Assembly: GCF_019977335.1 (NCBI RefSeq)
Contig: NZ_AP024653.1
Span: forward strand, 3,162,001-3,226,000
Source: Arthrobacter sp. NicSoilB4
GTDB lineage: Bacteria; Actinomycetota; Actinomycetes; Actinomycetales; Micrococcaceae
Direction of reading: 5' to 3'
Length of the DNA stretch: 64,000 nucleotides
The stretch's first letter is position 1; each line of letters begins with the position of its first letter. The position numbers and the translations under genes are program-made. The notes under the pieces were generated by a model, which saw nothing but the letters and a program-made list of their open reading frames with translations, made no database searches and was not told the origin of the DNA. Below, piece after piece: positions 1-8,006 of this stretch.

Positions 1-1249
1 AGGCCGTCACAAGCGCGGAACATATGAGCGGTGCGATGCCGCCGCCGAAGACCGAAGAGAACTCACGGCCCAAGGCGACGCCGGCATAGCGGTACCGCGA
101 GCCGAAGAGCTCCGGGAAGTACGCCGCCTGGACGCCCACGGATCCCTGCGCGGCGAAGATGAAGCCGAGGACGATCACGAGCGAGATCAGGAACAGGTTT
201 CCGGTGTTCAGAAGCATGAATGCGGGAATCGGAAAAACGAACAGGAACGCCGTCACGATGAGGTACATCCTGCGGCGGCCGAAGCGGTCTGACATGGTGC
301 CGAAAGCGTAGGCGGAGACGCAAGCGAAGAGTGCACCGACCAACAGCACCTTCGGGATGAAGGTCGCGTCGATTTTGAGCTGGGAAATGAGGTAGGAGCC
401 CAGGAAGACCTGGAAGATGTAGGAGTGCGCATTGGCGCCGACGTTCATGAAGAAAACTCGGACCAAGCCCTTGCGGCCGTTCTTGACCACATCGGCAACC
501 GGTGTTGCCCGAATCGCCCCCTCGATATCCTCCTTCATTTCTTCAAAAACCGGTGATTCCTTGAGCTTGCGGCGAATAACGTATGCGGCAATAGTTACGA
601 AGATCGAGGAGAAGAAGACCAGGCGCCAGCCATAGGCCTCAAGGGCTTCGCGGGGCATCATCTGCACCAGGATCCAGACAACGGCACCAAGGGCTGTGCC
701 CGCTGCGGCACCGACGAAGACGAGCGAGGCATAGCGTCCGCGGGCGCCCTTGGGTGCAGTCTCAGCAATCAGCACGACGCCGCCGGCTTGCTCGGCCCCT
801 GCGCCGAAGCCTTGCAGGAAGCGGCAGGCGACCAGCAGCACGGGGGCCCAAATACCGACCTGCTCAAAGGTCGGCAGCAAGCCGATGGCGAACGTGGCGA
901 TGCCCATTAGGAACAGCGTGGCCACGAGGACCCACTTGCGTCCCAGCCGGTCACCGTATTTGGAGAAGAAGAGACCGCCGAGGGGCCGGGCGCCGAAACC
1001 GACGGCGTAGGCGCCGAAGGCGGCGATAATGCCGATTGCCGGGTCCACGTTCGGGAAGAAGATCCTGTTGAAGATGATCGCCGAGGCGGTCCCGTAGATC
1101 ACAAAGTCGTATTGCTCGAGGGCCGTGCCGATGAGGCCGGCCCAGGCGGCCCGGCGGACGGGGCCCTTGTCTGCGGGCGCGTGGCCCGGCTCAGTGTCAC
1201 GGCCGTCAACGGTCGTCGACGTACTGCGAACAACATCGTTCTCAGTCAC
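1..1249 (-). CDS. MFS transporter, metabolite:H+ symporter (MHS) family, partial
   Basis: This is a proton-coupled inner-membrane permease for a small organic acid, osmolyte or similar solute. The gene runs off the left edge; about 416 codons are visible, so only the last few dozen residues are missing. A GTG at 1249 fits the start, preceded by a purine-rich AGAGAG. Visible marks are the first membrane helix with ALEQYDF (about residues 43-49), the MFS loop motif GDRLGRK (about 99-105) and the MHS signature RFLQGFGAGAEQAGG (about 143-156). The last visible stretch, GGGIAPLI, is typical of the late transmembrane region. The substrate cannot be told. A strong promoter and a 17-bp palindrome lie upstream, so it is probably regulated. 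Confidence 0.9.
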   Translation of the reverse strand, partial: MTENDVVRSTSTTVDGRDTEPGHAPADKGPVRRAAWAGLIGTALEQYDFVIYGTASAIIFNRIFFPNVDPAIGIIAAFGAYAVGFGARPLGGLFFSKYGDRLGRKWVLVATLFLMGIATFAIGLLPTFEQVGIWAPVLLVACRFLQGFGAGAEQAGGVVLIAETAPKGARGRYASLVFVGAAAGTALGAVVWILVQMMPREALEAYGWRLVFFSSIFVTIAAYVIRRKLKESPVFEEMKEDIEGAIRATPVADVVKNGRKGLVRVFFMNVGANAHSYIFQVFLGSYLISQLKIDATFIPKVLLVGALFACVSAYAFGTMSDRFGRRRMYLIVTAFLFVFPIPAFMLLNTGNLFLISLVIVLGFIFAAQGSVGVQAAYFPELFGSRYRYAGVALGREFSSVFGGGIAPLICSALVTA

Positions 1250-1295
1250 AGTTCACCAATCTCTCTGGGTGCACTACGCACCAACTTTTCGATTA

Positions 1296-1312
1296 TCGGG
1301 ATGACATCCCGA
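1296..1312. promoter_or_regulatory. 17-bp palindrome, candidate operator
   Basis: TCGGGATG-A-CATCCCGA is a perfect inverted repeat just downstream of the predicted -10 box of the MHS permease, the expected place for a repressor site. A second dyad, GGTGC-ACTAC-GCACC, sits at 1268-1282. The regulator is unknown. Confidence 0.5.
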
Positions 1313-1328
1313 AAACTTCAAGGTTGAC

Positions 1329-1356
1329 TATATAGCTACCGAGAGCCGGATCACAA
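1329..1356 (-). promoter_or_regulatory. Sigma-70-type promoter of the MHS permease
   Basis: On the minus strand a TTGTGA -35 (1356-1351) and a TATATA -10 (1334-1329) are 16 nt apart, about 80 nt before the GTG start. This is the most AT-rich spot in the gap. Confidence 0.6.
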
Positions 1357-1480
1357 TAGATCTGACTTAAAGAATGGATAGTGGCAGTGAAGGTGGTCAG
1401 CGCAAACGAAAGCGCCCGCCGATCCGGGGATCAACGGGCGCGTCGGTTGGCAGTGGCGGCGACGCCAGCCGCAATGGCGA

Positions 1481-1537
1481 CGCGGGGTCACTTACGGTCC
1501 GTCCGACGGGGCGGTACGGACCGTAAGTGACCCCGCG
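1481..1537. repeat. Palindromic intergenic element, copy A
   Basis: Two perfect 22-bp arms (1481-1502 and 1516-1537) enclose a 13-nt loop. The outer part reads CGCGGGGTCACTTACGG. It lies just past the stop of the amino-acid permease, so it may also terminate transcription. The same outer sequence recurs at 17181, 25993 and 53408. Confidence 0.85.
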
Positions 1538-1543
1538 TTGCGG

Positions 1544-3160
1544 TCAGGAGCGGGGGTGTGTGCCCAAACTCGCGTTGGCGTCTGCGTCTGCCCCGGAGTC
1601 GGTTGCGGAGTTTGCCGCTGCCGGTTCCTTGGCGGCGCTCTTGCCGCCGGGGCCGTTGACGGAGGCCTTGGCCTCGGCGAACTTCTCGTTCAGTCTGGAG
1701 TGCCGCTGGCCGTAGGAGAAGTAGATGGCCACGCCGATCACGAGCCAGATGGCGAAGAAGATCCACGTCTCAACAGCGAGGTTCGTCATAAGGTACAGGC
1801 ACAGGATGGCGGAAGCGATCGGCAGCACCTTGCCGAACGGCACCCGGAACGCGGGCTTCAGGTCCGGGCGCTTCTTCCGCAGCACCAGGACGCCGATGCT
1901 CACCGTCACGAATGCGGAGAGCGTGCCGATGTTGATCATCTCTTCCAGCAGGTCCACGTTGGTGAGCCCGGCGACAACCGCCACGGCCGCGCCGCAGATG
2001 ATCTGGAGCCGGACCGGCGTCGCGCGGATGGTGCTGGTCTTGGACAGCGAGCGCGGCAGCAGGCCGTCGCGGCTCATGGCCAGCACCACGCGGGAGAGGC
2101 CCATCAGCAGCACCATGATCACGGTGGTCAGGCCCACGAGGGAGCCGAAGGCGATGATCTTGGCGGCGTCGGTGTTGCCTACGGCCTCGAACGCCGTGGT
2201 GAGGGTCGGGTTCTCGGCCTCGGCAAGCTCGGTGTAGGACACCATGCCGGTCAGCGCCAGGGACACCAGGATGTAGAGTACCGTGACGACGGCCAGGCCG
2301 CCGAAGATGCCGCGGGGCAGCGTCTTCTGGGGGTTCTTGACTTCCTCGGCCGACGTGGCCACGACGTCGAAGCCAATGAAGGCGAAGAAGACGAGGGCGG
2401 CTCCAGCAAAGATGCCCAGCGTGCCGTACTGCGCCGGGGCAGCGCCGGTGAGGAAGGCAAAGAAGGACTGCTTCATCACATCGGCGGCGCCGGTGCCGCC
2501 GGTGGGCACTGACGTCGGAACGAACGGAGCGTAGTTCTCGAACTTCACGTACGTGAAGCCCACCACGATCACAAAGACCACAACGGCGATCTTGATCAGC
2601 GTGAAGACGTTGCCGACGCGGGCGGACAGCTTCGTCCCCAGCACCAGCAGCACCGTAAACACCGAAACGATCAGGAAGGCGCCCCAGTACAGGTCCACAC
2701 CGCCCAGGGAGATCGACGGCGGGATGTCGACCCCCATCAACGCGAACACCTTGCTGAGGTAGATGCCCCAGTACTTGGCGATCACAGCACCGGCGGTGAA
2801 CAGCTCGAGGATAAGGTTCCACCCGATGATCCAGGCCAGCAGCTCGCCCATGGTGGCGTAGGTAAAGACGTACGCGGAGCCGGCAACGGGAATCGCGGTG
2901 GCGAACTCGGCGTAGCACATGATCGCCAGCGCACACGTGACAGCGGCAATGGCGAAGGAGAGGGTCACGGCCGGGCCGGCGAAGTTCGCTGCGGCCTTGG
3001 CACCGACCGAGAAGATCCCGGCGCCGACGGCAACGGCGACGCCCATGATCATCAAGTCCCAGGAGCTGAGCGAGCGCTTCAGCTTGCGTCCGGGTTCATC
3101 GGCGTCCGACATGGACTGCTCGATCGATTTGGTCCGGAATAAGTTCATAGGAAAGTCCAC
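1544..3160 (-). CDS. APC superfamily amino-acid permease
   Basis: This is an inner-membrane amino-acid permease of about 538 residues with twelve predicted helices, close to the cationic amino-acid transporter branch of the APC superfamily. The helix-1 region MGVAVAVGAGIFSVG (about residues 38-52), the following GPAVTLSF, and CYAEFATAIPVAGSAY in helix 3 are typical. The C-terminal tail is hydrophilic and rich in Ala, Asp and Ser. The start is uncertain: GTG at 3160 with a weak GAG ahead, or ATG at 3148; both give a complete protein. Dyads upstream at 3202-3244 suggest a dedicated regulator. The substrate is not resolved. Confidence 0.9.
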   Translation of the reverse strand: MDFPMNLFRTKSIEQSMSDADEPGRKLKRSLSSWDLMIMGVAVAVGAGIFSVGAKAAANFAGPAVTLSFAIAAVTCALAIMCYAEFATAIPVAGSAYVFTYATMGELLAWIIGWNLILELFTAGAVIAKYWGIYLSKVFALMGVDIPPSISLGGVDLYWGAFLIVSVFTVLLVLGTKLSARVGNVFTLIKIAVVVFVIVVGFTYVKFENYAPFVPTSVPTGGTGAADVMKQSFFAFLTGAAPAQYGTLGIFAGAALVFFAFIGFDVVATSAEEVKNPQKTLPRGIFGGLAVVTVLYILVSLALTGMVSYTELAEAENPTLTTAFEAVGNTDAAKIIAFGSLVGLTTVIMVLLMGLSRVVLAMSRDGLLPRSLSKTSTIRATPVRLQIICGAAVAVVAGLTNVDLLEEMINIGTLSAFVTVSIGVLVLRKKRPDLKPAFRVPFGKVLPIASAILCLYLMTNLAVETWIFFAIWLVIGVAIYFSYGQRHSRLNEKFAEAKASVNGPGGKSAAKEPAAANSATDSGADADANASLGTHPRS

Positions 3161-3201
3161 AATCTCGGTAACTTGTTGGAAACAGACCTATCTATCGTAG
3201 T

Positions 3202-3244
3202 GTCCATCCACTGGACGGCCAGATTTGTCCCACATAGTGAGACA
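3202..3244. promoter_or_regulatory. Two dyads upstream of the amino-acid permease
   Basis: The first is GTCCA-N5-TGGAC at 3202-3216. The second, at 3226-3244, has arms TGTCCCAC and GTGAGACA around ATA, with one mismatch. Both lie 40-85 nt before the permease start and resemble dimeric repressor sites; the family is not identifiable. Confidence 0.4.
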
Positions 3245-3245
3245 C

Positions 3246-3281
3246 AAAAGCGGGCTGCGCAGGTTCCCCCGCACAGCCCGC
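3246..3281 (-). terminator. Intrinsic terminator after the DUF779 gene
   Basis: Arms at 3250-3260 and 3271-3281 pair over 10 of 11 positions (GCGGGCTG core). On the minus strand the hairpin is followed by TTTTGTG, giving a short U tract. Confidence 0.7.
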
Positions 3282-3302
3282 CCGCGCTTTTCCGGCGCCG
3301 TT

Positions 3303-3710
3303 TCAGACCGGCCAATCCATCAGCGTGGACCGGATCAGGAACCGCTTTCCCTCGGGAGCTTCCACCGAGAAACCGCTCCCCCGTCCCGGAACCACGTCTA
3401 CGGTGAGGTGGGTGTGGCTCCAGTAATTGAATTGTTCCTTCGACATCCAGAAGTCAATCGGCTGTGGCTGCAGGCCGTCGGAAATGTCGAACAGGCCCAG
3501 CTGAACGTCCGAGTCCCCGGTGATGAACTCCCCTGCCGGGTAGCACATGGGCGAGGACCCGTCGCAGCAGCCGCCGGACTGATGAAACATCAGGGGTCCG
3601 TGCTGCAGCCAGAGCTTGCGCAGCAGTGCCACCGCCTCCGCGGTGAGCGCCACCCGGGAGAAATCCTCGCCGGGGCGGGTCACCGCCGCATGAAGCTTTG
3701 CGTTATGCAT
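3303..3710 (-). CDS. DUF779 protein, acetaldehyde dehydrogenase partner
   Basis: This 135-residue protein belongs to DUF779, a small family usually encoded next to acetaldehyde/aldehyde dehydrogenases. The family hallmark QSGGCCDGSSPMCY (about residues 44-57) is intact, with three cysteines that could bind metal. The C-terminal half carries WSHTHLTVDVVPGRGSGFS, also typical. It follows the aldehyde dehydrogenase on the same strand after about 130 nt. The gap holds a GC-rich hairpin, so the two are probably one unit with reduced read-through. The biochemical role of DUF779 is not established. Confidence 0.88.
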   Translation of the reverse strand: MHNAKLHAAVTRPGEDFSRVALTAEAVALLRKLWLQHGPLMFHQSGGCCDGSSPMCYPAGEFITGDSDVQLGLFDISDGLQPQPIDFWMSKEQFNYWSHTHLTVDVVPGRGSGFSVEAPEGKRFLIRSTLMDWPV

Positions 3711-3792
3711 CAGCGTCTTTCCTTCCTAGGAGCCGCAGGGCGACGCGGCCGGTTGCGGGCCGGTGCCGTTCCGTGTCGGTGCACAAATGGTG

Positions 3793-3828
3793 CGGGCGGG
3801 GCGGACCAGTCCTGATCCGCCCCGCCCG
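3793..3828 (-). terminator. GC-rich hairpin between exaC and DUF779
   Basis: Perfect 13-bp arms (3793-3805 and 3816-3828, core GGGCGGGGCGGA) flank a 10-nt loop just after the dehydrogenase stop. There is no clear U tract, so it may act as an attenuator or an mRNA 3' stabiliser. Confidence 0.6.
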
Positions 3829-3841
3829 GGTGTGTTGCGGC

Positions 3842-5368
3842 CTAGAAGAAGCCGAGCTTGTTCTCGTTGTAGCTGACCAGGAGGTTCTTGGTCTGCTGAT
3901 AGTGGTCCAGCATCATCGAGTGGTTCTCGCGGCCGATGCCGGAGGACTTGTAGCCGCCGAACGCAGCGCCCGCCGGGTAGGCGTGGTAGTTGTTCACCCA
4001 CACGCGGCCGGCCTGGATCTCGCGGCCGGCACGGTAGGCGACGTTGCCGTTGCGGGACCAGACTCCGGCGCCGAGGCCGTAGAGGGTGTCGTTGGCGATG
4101 CCCATGGCGTCGTTGTAGTCGCTGAAGCGCGTCACGGACACCACCGGGCCGAAGATTTCCTCCTGGAAGATCCGCATCTTGTTGTGGCCTTCGAAGATGG
4201 TCGGCTGGACGTAGTAGCCGCCGGCCAGGTCTCCGGGCAATTCCGCCCGGGCGCCGCCGGTGAGCACCTTGGCGCCCTCCTGCTTTCCGATGTCGATGTA
4301 GGAGAGGATCTTTTCGAGCTGGTCGTTAGAGGCCTGGGCGCCGAGCTGGGTTTCCGTGTCCAGCGGGTTGCCCTGGATGATCTTCTCCACACGGGCTACG
4401 GCGTCGGCCATAAAGGAATCGTAGATGTCCTCCTGGATCAAGGCCCGGGAGGGGCAGGTGCACACTTCACCCTGGTTGAAGGCAAAGAGCGTGAAGCCTT
4501 CCTGGGCCTTGTCGTAGAACGCGTCGTCAGTGTTGTCCGCGACGTCGTTGAAGAAGATGTTGGGGCTCTTGCCGCCCAGCTCCAGCGTGACCGGGATCAG
4601 GTTCTGGCTGGCGTACTGGCTGATCAGGCGGCCGGTGGAGGTCTCGCCGGTGAAGGCGATCTTGCGGATGCGGGGGCTGGAGGCGAGCGGCTTGCCGGCC
4701 TCGACGCCGAAGCCGTTGACCACGTTGAGGACGCCGGCCGGCAGCAGGTCGCCGATGAGCTCCATCAGGACCATGATCGAGGACGGGGTCTGCTCGGCCG
4801 GCTTCAGCACGACGGCGTTGCCGGCGGCAAGGGCCGGGGCAAGCTTCCAGACGGCCATCAGGATGGGGAAGTTCCAGGGGATGATCTGGCCGACGACGCC
4901 GAGCGGCTCGTGGTAGTGGTAGGCCGTGGTGTCGTCGTCGAGCTGGGACAGCCGTCCCTCCTGGGCGCGGACGGCGGAGGCGAAGTAGCGGAAGTGGTCG
5001 GCGGCGAGGGGGATGTCCGCGTTGAGGGTTTCGCGGATCGGCTTGCCGTTGTCCCAGGATTCGGCGACGGCGAGCATTTCGAGGTTCTCGTCGATCCGGT
5101 CGGCGATCTTGTTCAGGATGGCTGCGCGCTCGGCCACCGAGGTCTTGCCCCAGGACGGTGCAACCTTGTGGGCGGCGTCCAGCGCCAGCTCAATGTCCTC
5201 GGCGGTGCCGCGGGCGACCTCACAGAAGACCTTGCCGGTGACGGGGGTGATGTTCTCGAAGTACTGGCCCTTGACCGGGGCGACCCATTCGCCGCCGATC
5301 CAGTTCTCGTAGCGGTCCTTGAAGGTGACCTTCGAGCCCTCGGTACCGGGCTGTGCATAGACAGTCAT
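3842..5368 (-). CDS. exaC: NAD-dependent acetaldehyde dehydrogenase
   Basis: It oxidises acetaldehyde (and probably other short aldehydes) to the acid with NAD+, in the cytoplasm. The protein is 508 residues with the full aldehyde dehydrogenase fold: PWNFP near 164, FTGETSTG near 239, the general base Glu in ELGGKSPN (about 263) and the catalytic Cys in NQGEVCTC (303, with a second Cys at 305). Length and the DUF779 neighbour match the ExaC/AcoD-type group. The ATG at 5368 is preferred because AAAGGAG sits 5-8 nt upstream; a TTG at 5389 lacks this. The gene lies downstream of a GAF-domain regulator, with 11-bp tandem repeats between them. Confidence 0.9.
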   Translation of the reverse strand: MTVYAQPGTEGSKVTFKDRYENWIGGEWVAPVKGQYFENITPVTGKVFCEVARGTAEDIELALDAAHKVAPSWGKTSVAERAAILNKIADRIDENLEMLAVAESWDNGKPIRETLNADIPLAADHFRYFASAVRAQEGRLSQLDDDTTAYHYHEPLGVVGQIIPWNFPILMAVWKLAPALAAGNAVVLKPAEQTPSSIMVLMELIGDLLPAGVLNVVNGFGVEAGKPLASSPRIRKIAFTGETSTGRLISQYASQNLIPVTLELGGKSPNIFFNDVADNTDDAFYDKAQEGFTLFAFNQGEVCTCPSRALIQEDIYDSFMADAVARVEKIIQGNPLDTETQLGAQASNDQLEKILSYIDIGKQEGAKVLTGGARAELPGDLAGGYYVQPTIFEGHNKMRIFQEEIFGPVVSVTRFSDYNDAMGIANDTLYGLGAGVWSRNGNVAYRAGREIQAGRVWVNNYHAYPAGAAFGGYKSSGIGRENHSMMLDHYQQTKNLLVSYNENKLGFF

Positions 5369-5443
5369 TGCAGCTCCTTTGCTGTGCAAGATTGATGGCG
5401 GCCAGATGTCGGCGCCGCCGTTGCGTTCAGCCTAGGAGCAAGG

Positions 5444-5481
5444 AGGTTGCAGTCAGGTTGCAACCGGAGTGACCCGGGTCA
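5444..5481. promoter_or_regulatory. 11-bp tandem repeats and a palindrome upstream of exaC
   Basis: AGGTTGCAGTC (5444-5454) is followed directly by AGGTTGCAACC (5455-5465), two units with exact 11-bp spacing. A perfect palindrome TGACCCGGGTCA follows at 5470-5481. They sit 76-113 nt before the exaC start, a plausible activator landing site. Confidence 0.5.
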
Positions 5482-5502
5482 CGTGTGCCGGCAGAAGCCG
5501 GA

Positions 5503-6885
5503 TCAGGTGCCGAGCTCGGCCTCGAGCCGTTCCAGATCGGCCACGAGCGCGGCCCGCCTGGGCGAACGCGGCGGCAGCAGCTTCAGGGCCGCGAGCCGGA
5601 TCTCGACGTCGTCCCTCGCCTCCGGAAGCTCGGCATACCTCAGGAGCGACTCGGCGCTGCCGTCCGTCAGTACCGCTTCGCGGAGCAGGGAGGAGACCCG
5701 GTTCCGGAGTTCGGCGATGCCGGGGGCCTCCGAACGGGGAAGGACAGCGCCACGGTAGATCTCCAGGGCAATCCGGTGGGCGCCGCGCTGCAGGCAGTTC
5801 AGAACCTGCCCTGCGTCCGGCACCAGGTCCAAGGGCAGCCGGTAGGGGCGGGACTCCGGAACAGCACCCGGATTGAGCTGCTGGAGCACCTTACGCAGGC
5901 GCACCATCTCGGCCCGCAGGGTCATGGTGGAGGCGTCGCCCGCGTACAGGAGGGTGCAGAGTTCCTCGGCGTTGAGGCCTTCCGGGTGGGTGCTGAGCAG
6001 CGTCAGGATCTCGCTGTGCCGGGCGGAAAGCGCCACTGTGCGCCCGTCGATGCTGAGCAACGCCTGGTCCCGGCCCAGAAGCTGGAGGCTGTTGCGGTAC
6101 AGGCTGCTTGAGGCCGGTGCGTGCGCCGCTTGCGGTGCAGCCTGGCTGCGGCGCCGGGGCGGCGAGGACTGGCGGGCCGCGGCGAGCTGCAGCCGTTCCA
6201 CCCGCAGGTGCGCCTGGGCGGCGGCTACGGTTGCCTCGACCAACGACAGGGTGTGCGGGGCCACGGCGGACTCGGTTCCGGTGATGTCCACTACCCCCAG
6301 GAGCGCGCCGGAATCCGGATCATGGAAGGGAACGGCGGTGCAGCTCCAGGGGTGGACGGAGCGTTTGTAGTGTTCGGCACCGGCGATCTGGATGCCCCGG
6401 CCCAGGGCCAAGGCGGTTCCGGGTGCACTGGTGCCCACGGTGGCCTCGGACCAGTCGGCCCCGGGCACGAACATCATGCCTTCAGCCCGGCGCTGCATGT
6501 CTGCGTCGCCTTCGACCCAGAGCAGCCGGCCCACCTCATCCCCCACTGCCACCAGCATCCCGCTGTCATAGCTGGGCAGGACCAGCAGCTTGTGAATGAC
6601 CGGCATGATGGCCGCGAGCGGATGCTGCCGCCGGTATTCCTCGAGCTCGTCGCGGTCCATCGCCAGCGGGGCCTCGGGATTGTCCGGGTTGGCCTGCAGC
6701 TCGGCTGAGCGCCGCCAGGACTCCTGGATCAGGCTGCTGATACCCGGCAGGTGCAGGTCGTCCGGAAGTCCGTGCCCCCGTGAGTCCAGGTGTTCGTGGC
6801 CGGCGCTGGCGTAGTGCTGGCGCTGCTCCGCGGTGACCCCGGCGCCTGTTTGGACCAGGCCAGCCGGATGGACCAAATTCCTCAT
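5503..6885 (-). CDS. GAF-domain transcriptional regulator, AcoR-like N-terminus with winged-helix C-terminus
   Basis: Probable activator of the downstream acetaldehyde dehydrogenase gene. The 460-residue protein begins like AcoR-type activators, with an SWRRS motif (about 56-60) followed by a GAF-like sensor (about 95-230). It has no AAA+ sigma-54 ATPase and no Fis-type helix-turn-helix. After a proline-rich linker comes a winged-helix-like region (about 265-355) and a helical segment (to 460) that resembles a SARP/BTAD-type layout. The ATG at 6885 has GGGAG ahead. The gene is divergent from the ECF sigma gene. Function is inferred from position and domains; the effector is unknown. Confidence 0.8.
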   Translation of the reverse strand: MRNLVHPAGLVQTGAGVTAEQRQHYASAGHEHLDSRGHGLPDDLHLPGISSLIQESWRRSAELQANPDNPEAPLAMDRDELEEYRRQHPLAAIMPVIHKLLVLPSYDSGMLVAVGDEVGRLLWVEGDADMQRRAEGMMFVPGADWSEATVGTSAPGTALALGRGIQIAGAEHYKRSVHPWSCTAVPFHDPDSGALLGVVDITGTESAVAPHTLSLVEATVAAAQAHLRVERLQLAAARQSSPPRRRSQAAPQAAHAPASSSLYRNSLQLLGRDQALLSIDGRTVALSARHSEILTLLSTHPEGLNAEELCTLLYAGDASTMTLRAEMVRLRKVLQQLNPGAVPESRPYRLPLDLVPDAGQVLNCLQRGAHRIALEIYRGAVLPRSEAPGIAELRNRVSSLLREAVLTDGSAESLLRYAELPEARDDVEIRLAALKLLPPRSPRRAALVADLERLEAELGT

Positions 6886-7070
6886 TGAACTCCCACGTCA
6901 AGGGCGCGACGGCATGCCGGTGGCAGCCATGTCCGGCCAGTCTAGTTGGCGTTTCAGAAGCCCGCCAGAGCGGGGTCCGACGCTGCGGACCTGTCACACC
7001 CGGGGCCGGGCAGCCGTCAGCGTTGTGACGGGACATTGCACGGGCGGACCATGAGGCGGGAAAGTGAGCC

Positions 7071-8006
7071 ATGAGCGATCTTGAGCTGCTGGCCGAGGGC
7101 TTCGAGGCGCATCGCGCGCATCTGCTGGCGGTGGCCTACCGGGTGCTTGGTTCGTCCAGCGATGCCGAGGATGCCGTGCAGGAGTCGTGGCTCCGGCTCA
7201 GCCGTTCCGACTCCGCCGCCATCACGAACCTCGGCGGTTGGCTGACGACGGTGGTGGGGCGGGTCTGCCTGGACATGCTGCGCTCGCCCCGGTCCCGGCG
7301 CGAACGGCCGGCCTGGGAGGATTTCCCGCTGCCGGAAAGCGGCGGGGCCGACCGGGACCCCCGGCTGCTGGGGGACGCCGATCCCGAGCAGCAGGCCGAA
7401 CTGTCGGACGCCGTAGGAACCGCCCTGTTGGTGGTGCTGGAAACGCTGGGCCCGGCCGAGCGGCTGGCCTTTGTGCTTCATGACCTGTTCGCCGTGCCGT
7501 ATGCGGAGATCGCCACCGTGCTGGGGAAGTCGCCGGCCGCGGCCCGCCAGCTGGCCAGCCGCGCCCGCCGCCGCGTGCAGGGAAGGGCGTCTGGAAACGA
7601 CGCCGGGGCCCGGCCCGCCAACGCCGGACGGCCAGCCACCCGGCGGGAAATCGTGGACGCGTTCCTGGCGGCCTCCCGGGAGGGAGACTTTGCGGCGCTG
7701 CTCACTTTGCTGGATCCCGACGTCGTCCTCCGCGCCGACGGCGCCGCCGCGGGCCTGGGGGCGGATGCGGAAGTCATTGGAGCGCAGGCGGTCGCGCGCA
7801 CTTTCTCCGGCCGCGCCAAGACGGCCCGGCTTGCCATGGTCGACGGTGCCGCGGGAGCCGTGTGGGCGCCCGGGGAGAAGCCGCGCGTCGTGTTCAGGTT
7901 CTCGGTGCTCGGGGGCAAGGTCATCAGGATCGATCTACTGGCCGACCCTGCGGTGCTTGCCGGGCTCCGCATCGAGTACCCGGGGACCGGCACGCTGGAG
8001 AACTAG
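7071..8006 (+). CDS. ECF sigma factor with C-terminal SnoaL-like domain (SigJ/ECF41 type)
   Basis: An extracytoplasmic-function sigma factor of 311 residues. Sigma region 2 (about 10-75) contains YRVLGSSSDAEDAVQESWLRL, and region 4 (about 125-172) contains LGPAERLAFVLHDLF and YAEIATVLGKSPAAARQ. A linker then leads to a SnoaL-like fold (about 192-305, starting VDAFLAASREGDFAALL). In ECF41-like factors this tail replaces a separate anti-sigma factor by modulating the core. No anti-sigma gene is adjacent, consistent with that. The usual ECF41 partner oxidoreductase is also not adjacent; the neighbour is fprA, convergent, with the two stop codons overlapping by 4 nt. Confidence 0.87.
   Translation: MSDLELLAEGFEAHRAHLLAVAYRVLGSSSDAEDAVQESWLRLSRSDSAAITNLGGWLTTVVGRVCLDMLRSPRSRRERPAWEDFPLPESGGADRDPRLLGDADPEQQAELSDAVGTALLVVLETLGPAERLAFVLHDLFAVPYAEIATVLGKSPAAARQLASRARRRVQGRASGNDAGARPANAGRPATRREIVDAFLAASREGDFAALLTLLDPDVVLRADGAAAGLGADAEVIGAQAVARTFSGRAKTARLAMVDGAAGAVWAPGEKPRVVFRFSVLGGKVIRIDLLADPAVLAGLRIEYPGTGTLEN

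Noticed and set aside
3698..5395. A 565-codon frame antisense to exaC
   Set aside because: It is a shadow of the aldehyde dehydrogenase gene; no domain is recognisable.
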